Positions 12,476 through 19,204 of a stretch of DNA of 20,933 nt are shown in pieces. Every line of letters starts with the position of its first letter. Within the stretch, counting starts at the first letter, position 1. Origin of the DNA: a virus. The notes under the pieces are model-generated. The model was given only the letters and a program-made list of their open reading frames with translations. It did not search any database and was not told the DNA's origin. The position numbers and the translations under genes were made by a program. Location: positions 1 through 20,933 of IMG/VR virus record IMGVR_UViG_3300010150_000235. One strand, 5' to 3'.

Positions 12476-14166
12476 TGGCAAAAGCGGCTCAAAAAGACGA
12501 ACTCTTAGAACTTCCAGAAGGTGGTATTGCCGCCTTTGTAATGTCTGATGAAGATGCGGACGCAATATACGGTCCGGATGACGACGGTACAGAAGAGTTC
12601 GGTAACAACGGAATTGCCCAATTTCCTGCTTTAACAAAAAAGATGGCTGCTATGGGCCGCGAGGGCGACAATACTCTTGCTCACGTAGAAACTGGCGAAT
12701 TGATTATTCCGGCTGTTTTTCTAAAAGACGACCCTCAGATGAAAGAAACGTTGTTTGCTTTTCTTGAGCGTCAAGGCGTAGAAAACCCAGAGCGGTATGT
12801 TGTAGGCTCTGATGAAAACAGTATTAATCCAAACACTGGCGCACCAGAGTTTTTCTTTAAGTTTATTAAAAAGGCTGTCAAGGGCGTCGTTAAGGGTGTC
12901 AAAAACGTTATTAAAGGCGTTGTAAAAGTTGTTAAAAAGATTGCTCCGGTTGTCTTACCTATTGTTTTAGGAATGACACCTTTAGGTGCAGTTTATGGTG
13001 CAGCGTTAGGTTCAGGAATTGGAACACTTATATCTGGCGGCAGTTTAAAAGATGCTCTTAAATCAGGAGTAATGGCAGGTATTACGGGTGGTATTATGAA
13101 AGGGTTTACTGGTCCCGGTAAATTTATGCAGAACATAAGTGCAGAGTTAGCGGCTCCCACCGCAAGATTAGGCCAATTTGCAACAGGAACAGGAAATACT
13201 CTACAAAGTCTTGGTTCTAAGGTAGGTCTCGGCACGGCTCCCGCAGCGGATGCTACCAGAATGTTTAGTAAATTTACACCAACCGCAGACTTGTTGGCGC
13301 AAGATACTTTTAGTGGTCGGGCTTTGTCGGCTGTTCAACCGGAAAATATTGCGGCTAATCAAGTACCCGAAGCTAATATACCAAAACCGGGAGTAAACCC
13401 AGAAATACCTGAAGTAAAAAGTTTTGGAGCAAATCTGGCAGAGGGAAATATTAAAGATGCTTTCTTTCCTAAAGGTGGAACAGCTATGGACTTTTATAAT
13501 TCCGCTCAAGCTGCTGGCTCACCTATTACTATGGAAGTAGCGAAACAGATGGCCGCAGAGGCGGCACCCGGATTTTTAAGGTCTTATCTGCCTATGGCCG
13601 CAGCGGGAACCGCAGTTGCTGGAGCCGCAGGCGCTTTTGAAGTTCCAGAGCAAGAAGCTGCTGGCGTAATTGGACGAGACGAGGACGGCAACCCAATTAC
13701 AGGGTCTACTTTGGTAGAAGACGATCCAAGTAAGTACCTAATTGGAGACCTCGGAAACATTGTTTTAAACCCTCAAACAGGCCAGTACGAAACAAAAAGC
13801 ACTTATACACCACCTGATATTCAAGCTTATGATGCCACTGCTTTTCAAATGTCTAATGAAGACCCCTTCTCTGGGGGCCAACCGGGTTTTGGATCAGTAA
13901 GCACGGCCACCGGACCTTTTGCTAGACCTTCTGTAGCACAGTTTGCAGCTAAAGGCGGTGAGATATTTCCCCGACGTACTGGCGGCATAATGCCAAACGA
14001 AGGAGTTCCTAACAAAGACAGCGTTCGTGCTATGTTAATGCCGGGCGAGTTTGTTATGACTACCGACGCCGTTAAAGGGTTGGGCAATGGAAACATGCAA
14101 CAAGGTATTCAAAACATGTATTCTGTTATGAGTAAACTTGAGAACCGAGGAAGGCAGACAGCATAA
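12475..14166 (+). CDS. Putative internal virion/ejection protein with membrane-active region (563 aa)
   Basis: The N-terminus is acidic and carries EGDNTLAHVETGELIIP (residues 63-79), a phage pattern of the HVxxGE(x)(V/I)xP type. Residues 126-155 begin FFFKFIKKAVKGVVKGVK, a helix with lysines every 3-4 positions on one face. They are followed by APVVLPIVLGMTPLGAVYGAALGSGIGTLI (157-186), hydrophobic and Gly-rich. Residues about 200-460 are Ala/Gly/Pro-rich. The C-terminus has QFAAKGGEIFPRRTGG and SVRAMLMPGEFVMTTDAVKGLG (516-537), a motif common in tape-measure and internal proteins. There is no enzyme signature. The combination suggests a virion protein that interacts with membranes during DNA ejection, analogous to P22 E-proteins. 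That role is inferred from composition and position. A one-base overlap (TAATG) couples it to the next large gene. Confidence 0.8.
   Translation: MAKAAQKDELLELPEGGIAAFVMSDEDADAIYGPDDDGTEEFGNNGIAQFPALTKKMAAMGREGDNTLAHVETGELIIPAVFLKDDPQMKETLFAFLERQGVENPERYVVGSDENSINPNTGAPEFFFKFIKKAVKGVVKGVKNVIKGVVKVVKKIAPVVLPIVLGMTPLGAVYGAALGSGIGTLISGGSLKDALKSGVMAGITGGIMKGFTGPGKFMQNISAELAAPTARLGQFATGTGNTLQSLGSKVGLGTAPAADATRMFSKFTPTADLLAQDTFSGRALSAVQPENIAANQVPEANIPKPGVNPEIPEVKSFGANLAEGNIKDAFFPKGGTAMDFYNSAQAAGSPITMEVAKQMAAEAAPGFLRSYLPMAAAGTAVAGAAGAFEVPEQEAAGVIGRDEDGNPITGSTLVEDDPSKYLIGDLGNIVLNPQTGQYETKSTYTPPDIQAYDATAFQMSNEDPFSGGQPGFGSVSTATGPFARPSVAQFAAKGGEIFPRRTGGIMPNEGVPNKDSVRAMLMPGEFVMTTDAVKGLGNGNMQQGIQNMYSVMSKLENRGRQTA
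12850..13041 (+). other. Coding segment for Lys-striped amphipathic helix plus Gly-rich hydrophobic stretch
   Basis: This segment encodes residues 126-189 of the 563-residue protein. Lysines at 129, 132/133, 136, 140, 143, 147, 151 and 154/155 are spaced 3-4 apart, giving one cationic face with Val/Ile/Phe opposite. Immediately after come P158 and P162, then a low-charge segment with small residues in GxxxG-like spacing (G166, G171, G175, G179, G183). This layout resembles membrane-inserting peptides. Confidence 0.75.
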
Positions 14167-15971
14167 TGGCAGTTAATACTTCAGAACAGATTGTCCGCGA
14201 AGCCGCTGATATTGAAGCCTACAAGATTGGTTTATTACAATCTGCAAAAGCTCTCGCTGACCAAGGTATACAACTTCCTCCGCAAATGGTTGCGGAAATG
14301 TCTCAGCTTCAACTCAAAGCCGGAGAACTTGCTGAAGCAGGCATAGGTCAGTACAAACCTTACTTAGACGCTGCCGCCGGAACTTTAGGTGACGCGCAAA
14401 ACGTAACCGGACAAGCTTTGGTCCCGGCACAAGCCATGCAGGCAGACGCTGCGGGCATGTTTAAAACCGCAGAAAGCGGAATTGCGGATCAAGTCGGAGC
14501 AGCCCAGCAAGGTATTGGTGCCTCTATTGATTACGGACAAGCTGCAACAGAAGCCGCTCAACAAGGTCTTGGACAAGCTGCGTTAAATACGCAACAAATT
14601 GCTGGTCAGTCTATGGCAGACCAACTCAGAGCTTATGACGCAATTCCCGGTCAAATAACTACTGCTCAACAAGGAATGACAGACGCTACTCAGGGCGCAC
14701 GTACTTATGGACAGTCAGGTATTGGGGCGTATCAGGACGCTATCACAGGAAGTCAACAAGCTGTTAAAGGCGCACGAAACATAACTGCGGATGCCGCGGC
14801 GGCTTTGCAACAGGCTGGTGCATTTGGGCAACAGACCGCGGAACAAGGCATTGCTGGTTTGGCGGGTACAACCGGAGCGTATGACCCTGCCAGTGCAGGC
14901 GCATTTATGAACCAATACGAAGATGCTGCGGTGCAGCAAGCACTAGCGGATATTCAACGCGCTGGAGAGATACAACAACAAGGTGCCGCGGCTCAAGCTG
15001 TTGGTGCAGGAGCGTTTGGCGGCTCACGGGCCGCGGTCCAAGAGGCTGAACTCGCTCGAAACATTCTTGAGCAGCAAGCTCGAACTGCTGCGGGTATGCG
15101 TCAAGCAGGTTTTGAAAACGCGGCGAGTCGTTCACAACAAGCATTTGAAGCTCAACAAGGGCGTGGTCAACAGGCCGCACAGCTTACGGGCGCTCTAGGC
15201 GCACAAGGGGCTGGTTCTGCTATATCCGCGGCCCAAGGCGCAGGTCAGCTAGGACTTTCTGCGGAACAACTTGCAGCGGCACAAGCTGGTCAGTTAGGTC
15301 AACTAGGACTTTCCTCCGCAGAAGTAGGCATGTCCGGAGAACAATTAGCGGGTCAATTAGCCAATCAGGCGGGTCAGTTGGGACTGTCTGGCGCACAAAC
15401 TCAAGCAGGAATTGCAGCACAAGCGGGTCAAATGGGTATGGCAGGCGAACAGTTTGCAGGCCAGATGGCTGGACAAGCTGGACAACTTGGCCAAGGACAG
15501 GCTCAAATGGGAATGCAGGGCGCACAGGCCGCTGGAGCTTTGGGCCTTCAAGGACAAGAGATGACAGGCCGTGTTGCCGAGGGTCTTGGAACTCTAGGGT
15601 CACAAGCGGGTCAACTTGGTCTTCAGCAAGGTACTGCACTTAAAGACATTGGTTTGAGCCAAGCTTCACTGGGCGAACTGGGTCAAAACATGGCGCAAAA
15701 AGAACAGGGCTTCTTGTTCGATGTTGGCAAACAGTTCCAAGCACAAGATCAAGCTAACATTGAGGCTGGTCGCCAAACGCAATTACAACAGGCTTACGAG
15801 CCGTACCAACGTGTCGGATTCTTATCTGACATTTACAAAGGCGCTCCGTCGTCGCAATCTACTATTACAGCAACCACTACACCAAACGTATCTCCGGCCC
15901 AAAGTATTCTGGGTCTTGGGGTAGCCGGACTATCGGCAGCGGCTGGCGCACGAAACGCGGGGATATTTTAA
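14166..15971 (+). CDS. Gln/Ala/Gly-rich internal virion/ejection-type protein (601 aa)
   Basis: The 601-residue protein is dominated by Gln, Ala and Gly, with few aromatics until the last 80 residues. It starts with a helix (SEQIVREAADIEAYKIGLLQSAKALADQ). A conserved block at about residues 240-330 contains FMNQYEDAAVQQALADIQR and GAFGGSRAAVQEAELARN (F284-S287 in FGGS), which I recognise from many phage genomes near the end of the structural region. Residues about 359-500 are imperfect repeats of AGQ(L/M)G(L/M)xxxQ. The C-terminus has YEPYQRVGFLSDIYKGAPSS and a Gly/Ala hydrophobic end (LGLGVAGLSAAAGARNAGIF). The pattern suggests a long alpha-helical, probably flexible protein packaged with DNA or lining the ejection channel. 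No catalytic motif is visible, and the role is inferred. Confidence 0.8.
   Translation: MAVNTSEQIVREAADIEAYKIGLLQSAKALADQGIQLPPQMVAEMSQLQLKAGELAEAGIGQYKPYLDAAAGTLGDAQNVTGQALVPAQAMQADAAGMFKTAESGIADQVGAAQQGIGASIDYGQAATEAAQQGLGQAALNTQQIAGQSMADQLRAYDAIPGQITTAQQGMTDATQGARTYGQSGIGAYQDAITGSQQAVKGARNITADAAAALQQAGAFGQQTAEQGIAGLAGTTGAYDPASAGAFMNQYEDAAVQQALADIQRAGEIQQQGAAAQAVGAGAFGGSRAAVQEAELARNILEQQARTAAGMRQAGFENAASRSQQAFEAQQGRGQQAAQLTGALGAQGAGSAISAAQGAGQLGLSAEQLAAAQAGQLGQLGLSSAEVGMSGEQLAGQLANQAGQLGLSGAQTQAGIAAQAGQMGMAGEQFAGQMAGQAGQLGQGQAQMGMQGAQAAGALGLQGQEMTGRVAEGLGTLGSQAGQLGLQQGTALKDIGLSQASLGELGQNMAQKEQGFLFDVGKQFQAQDQANIEAGRQTQLQQAYEPYQRVGFLSDIYKGAPSSQSTITATTTPNVSPAQSILGLGVAGLSAAAGARNAGIF
15243..15669 (+). 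repeat. Imperfect Gln/Gly-rich coding repeats (AGQLGLS type)
   Basis: Within the 601-residue protein the motif AGQ(L/M)G(L/M) or QLGL recurs at irregular spacings (for example 18 residues between two central copies), with the opposing ORFs open as a by-product. Unlike the other arrays of the window, no fixed period is kept. Confidence 0.7.
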
Positions 15972-18900
15972 TGATGAATAGAAGTGTTATGCAACGGCAG
16001 ATGTTTGCCAAAGGGGGCGCAGCTTTTCCTGACCTTAGTGGTGATGGAGCCGTGACTCAAAAAGATATACTGATGGGCCGAGGCGTATTACCCATGCAGG
16101 AAGGTGGAAGTCCAATGGGTATGGCACCTCAAATGGCCCCTACTCCTCAAATGGCCCCTGCCGCTCAAATGGCTCCGAAGCCTGAAATGAGCGCACAAGA
16201 TCAAATGATGATGAACTTGCAAGCTAGGGCGGAGTCTTTGGGAATGCCCCTAGAAGAGTATATTTCAATCTTACAAAACAACCCTAGTTTTGCAGAAGAA
16301 GAAGCAAACCGAGGAATGCCGCCCCTTCAAATGCAAGAAGGCGGAATGGCTCCGGGGCCAATGGGTCCACCACCCATGCCACCGGGTGCCGCGATGGCTC
16401 CTCCGGGTGCCGCGGACCAAGGACCTTTTGATCCGGCGGTTTTGGAAGGCATGTTAGTTGATTCTGCACAAAGCATGGAAGCAATGGACGCGGCGGCAGA
16501 AGCAGGAGACTACGCCACAGTAATCAACTCCATCAGAGGTGACGAGTTACCTCTTGAAGCGCGGTACGAGGAGCTTGCAGGAGTGGTTGGTCCAGAAGAT
16601 TCACAACAAACACCTGAGTCGGTCCTAACTCTTTTACAGCCCGTCATGCAGATGGCGGCGGTTGATCAAGGGATTGGAGGTTTAGCTCAAGACCAAATGA
16701 CAACCCCGATTGAGGGACCAATGGCCGAGGGCATTATGTCCACGGTAAACATGGAAGGGCCCCCGCCGGGTCCAGAACAAATGGCTATGGCTGCTCCGGG
16801 AGGGGCGGCCCCGGTAAATTTTAGACAAGGCGGCGCGGTTCAGTATTTTGCACCCACAAACACTGATCGTGTCGCTGGTGGAACTAATGATCTTCTTCGC
16901 AGTTTAAGACCACAGCTTAGACCAAATCAAAACGAAAACGTATCAACAATTTCTGCTCCCGAAATAAGTCGCGATCAAGAGCTTTTTAATCAAGATAAAA
17001 AACTTTTTTCTCAACTTTTAGGCGCAAAAGACCAACAAGCTGCTTATGATGAGCAGAAGAGAATGACTAAGGCGCAGATGTTGTTTGACATTGCGCAGGG
17101 CGCTTTGGCGTTTGCAACTCCCGGAGAGACTGCGATGAGTCCTGCGGAGCGGTTAGCGCAAGTGGCTCAACCTGTTTTAGGTAACATTGGCGCTCGTTCA
17201 GGTGATTTGTTAAAGTTTAAACAAGCACAAGACGCAGAAGCTCGTCAGCTTGATATGGCTGCTTTACAGTCTTCACAGCAAAAGTTGGCTACAGAAAAAG
17301 CCGCAGATGTTGAAGCTGCCGCAGCAAAAGCGCTTGCATTATCAAAACCTATAAAAGATGATGATATTTTTACTATCAGTATTTTTGACGAGGACACCGG
17401 AAAGACAAAAACTTATAAAGGACCCTTAACCCAAGGTGGTTTAATTGAACTTCGAGAAAAACATGGGTTCGGAAACGTAAGCGTTACCGCTTTTGTTGCA
17501 CCTTCAGACAAAAGTGCAGAAAACTTTAGATTAGCTGATGGCTCTATTGTTCCCGCTGTTCCCGGATCAGCCCTTTATGCTAAACTTACTTCACCGGGGT
17601 CTGGTGCGGCTCTTACCGGAGACGTTCCATTCGGTATGTTTACTGATCGAACACAGTACACTTTAACCGCAGACGTAATTATAGGAGAAACAAAAGATGC
17701 AGAGGGGAACATAACAAGTGCAGGCACAACGTTATTAAAAGGAACTTCTCCTTACTTATCTAAAATAGAATTAGATGATCTAATAAATAAAACTGGCAAT
17801 AACAGCATTGTTACAGCGTATGTTGAACCTGTTAACGACAAGGATTACTTTACAAAGTTTGGCATGTCAAAAGCCGCGTTTGGAAGGTTATCCAAAGAAG
17901 ACAAAGCTTATTTGCAAGGTTTGCCCGTTATTACAGACGCTATGTACTTTACAAAGTTTGGTTTTAGTAAAAACACCTTCTTAGGGTTACCTCCAACAAC
18001 AAGAAACAGGTTGCGTGGAATTGAACCTGAGTACAAGTTCGAGACTCAAAATTTAGGCAACAGAATAGTAACGTATCGGATTGATCTTAACGATCCAGAG
18101 AAAAAACCTGTTAACATCATGAGTAATGATATACTTAAAGACCCCGATTTAATGAAAATTACAATGCCTAGAGGGGATGGAAGCGGTGTAATGATTACAT
18201 CTACAATTGATTTGTCTACCCCAGCCGGAAAAGCTGCTTTAAAAAGAATGAATGAATTAAATAAAGAAACTCCGGGGTCTGCTTCTCTTCAAAAGATTGG
18301 AACTGAAAAGTTTACAGCTATGGCGTTTCTTGTTCCCGGTTCTGAAGCGGGCGGTGGAAACTCTGTGCGCATGTCGTTTGACGGGGGTGCTACATACATT
18401 GGCCCTGATGGTCTTCCTCGTCAGCTTCCACCTAATGCGTTTAAGTTGGACCCAACTCAAACTAATGAAATTTATCGTCGTGAAAAAGTACGCGCTTCGG
18501 CTAAAAAGTGGCTACAAGGGCGAGACGGTGATATAGTTAACAGCTTGTCGTTTACAGGAGTGGGCGAAGACGGTCAGCCCGTAAACGTTGGCAACATGAA
18601 AATGTTGGCTTCAGATAAAAAACTGGTTTCAGACAGTTTACAAAAAATTAGAAACGGTACAGGCCCTTATTCTGCACTATTTGCGGCGATAAACGCGGTT
18701 GGCGGCGGTTTTTTCAGCCCAGAAGCTTTTTCAGAGACTTTTTCAAAAACAGAAGAAGGAAGACAATTTGTAAGACTAGTCTACGTTTTAGGAAGGTCTG
18801 CCTTAGCTTCTTCTCCAAGATTTGCAGTTGCAGATTTGGATACTACAGGAACATTGTTCCCTACTCCGGGTAGGATTGTTACAAACCCTGATTCCGAAGC

Positions 18901-19201
18901 TAAAAAGTTAATTCTTTTGGCAGACGCAATTGATGTTGAAGAGTCAAGATTAATGGGATTATTGGCTTCAGAAGATTCAATTGACAAGACGGTACTGGCA
19001 AATGCAAGATTAAAACTTAACGAAATTGGAAGGTTAAAAGAACTTTTGGGTCCAGTAGGACAATTAAGTAATTTTGCTAGTGAAGATGAATTATCTGCGG
19101 CAGACACGAAAATGAGCCAAAAAGTGATTTCAAGAAGACCCAGTTCTGAACTGGCTCCTAGCATTTCACTTAAACCAAAAATTCGTCCATTGGGGAACTA
19201 A
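15971..19201 (+). CDS. Large putative ejection/internal virion protein with EF-hand-like loop and internal repeats (1076 aa)
   Basis: The N-terminus reads FAKGGAAFPDLSGDGAVTQKD, with D21-S23-D25-G26-V28-D32 matching an EF-hand/dockerin loop. Residues about 43-330 are Met/Pro/Ala-rich with MAP repeats (PQMAPTPQMAPAAQMAP) and several GG steps (MQEGG, FRQGGAVQYF), ending at SLRPQLRP (311-318). A helical stretch (330-460, with QLLGAKDQQAAYDEQKRMTKAQMLFDIAQGALAFATPG) leads to duplicated modules. These are TYKG...VTAFVAP (481-511) and LLKG...VTAYVEP (588-620), perhaps a third at 782-790, and two 33-residue YFTKFG repeats at 626 and 659. The last 250 residues are helical. The C-terminus ends LAPSISLKPKIRPLGN. 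There is no enzyme signature. Position after the 601-residue gene (TAATG overlap) suggests an ejected or scaffold-like virion protein. ATG 15971 and ATG 15974 are adjacent; I chose the first. Confidence 0.8.
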   Translation: MMNRSVMQRQMFAKGGAAFPDLSGDGAVTQKDILMGRGVLPMQEGGSPMGMAPQMAPTPQMAPAAQMAPKPEMSAQDQMMMNLQARAESLGMPLEEYISILQNNPSFAEEEANRGMPPLQMQEGGMAPGPMGPPPMPPGAAMAPPGAADQGPFDPAVLEGMLVDSAQSMEAMDAAAEAGDYATVINSIRGDELPLEARYEELAGVVGPEDSQQTPESVLTLLQPVMQMAAVDQGIGGLAQDQMTTPIEGPMAEGIMSTVNMEGPPPGPEQMAMAAPGGAAPVNFRQGGAVQYFAPTNTDRVAGGTNDLLRSLRPQLRPNQNENVSTISAPEISRDQELFNQDKKLFSQLLGAKDQQAAYDEQKRMTKAQMLFDIAQGALAFATPGETAMSPAERLAQVAQPVLGNIGARSGDLLKFKQAQDAEARQLDMAALQSSQQKLATEKAADVEAAAAKALALSKPIKDDDIFTISIFDEDTGKTKTYKGPLTQGGLIELREKHGFGNVSVTAFVAPSDKSAENFRLADGSIVPAVPGSALYAKLTSPGSGAALTGDVPFGMFTDRTQYTLTADVIIGETKDAEGNITSAGTTLLKGTSPYLSKIELDDLINKTGNNSIVTAYVEPVNDKDYFTKFGMSKAAFGRLSKEDKAYLQGLPVITDAMYFTKFGFSKNTFLGLPPTTRNRLRGIEPEYKFETQNLGNRIVTYRIDLNDPEKKPVNIMSNDILKDPDLMKITMPRGDGSGVMITSTIDLSTPAGKAALKRMNELNKETPGSASLQKIGTEKFTAMAFLVPGSEAGGGNSVRMSFDGGATYIGPDGLPRQLPPNAFKLDPTQTNEIYRREKVRASAKKWLQGRDGDIVNSLSFTGVGEDGQPVNVGNMKMLASDKKLVSDSLQKIRNGTGPYSALFAAINAVGGGFFSPEAFSETFSKTEEGRQFVRLVYVLGRSALASSPRFAVADLDTTGTLFPTPGRIVTNPDSEAKKLILLADAIDVEESRLMGLLASEDSIDKTVLANARLKLNEIGRLKELLGPVGQLSNFASEDELSAADTKMSQKVISRRPSSELAPSISLKPKIRPLGN
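16031..16066 (+). other. Codons for an EF-hand/dockerin-type calcium loop
   Basis: The twelve residues 21-32 of the 1076-residue protein read DLSGDGAVTQKD. They carry D at position 1, S at 3, D at 5, G at 6, a hydrophobic residue at 8 and D at 12, as in the canonical Ca2+-binding loop, followed by the helical ILMGRG. The motif matches by eye; calcium binding itself is not shown. Confidence 0.6.
17846..18035 (+). repeat. Two 33-codon repeats (YFTKFG units)
   Basis: Within the 1076-residue protein, YFTKFGMSKAAFGRL (from residue 626) and YFTKFGFSKNTFLGL (from 659) start 33 residues apart and end in similar LxG(L/I) segments. The first nine codons, TACTTTACAAAGTTTGG onward, are nearly identical in DNA. 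Confidence 0.8.
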
Positions 19202-19204
19202 CAA

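Noticed and set aside
14905-15639. Opposite-strand and alternative frames within the Gln/Ala/Gly-rich gene
   Set aside because: They are open because of CAA, GGT and GCT-rich coding repeats; the + strand gene has the conserved FGGSRAAVQEAE block.
12475-15971. Classical tape measure protein of a long-tailed phage
   Set aside because: The proteins are shorter and of mixed low complexity, the gp4-like and SU10-like adaptors point to a short tail, and no tail tube or tail assembly chaperone genes are present; the GEFVM motif alone is not decisive.
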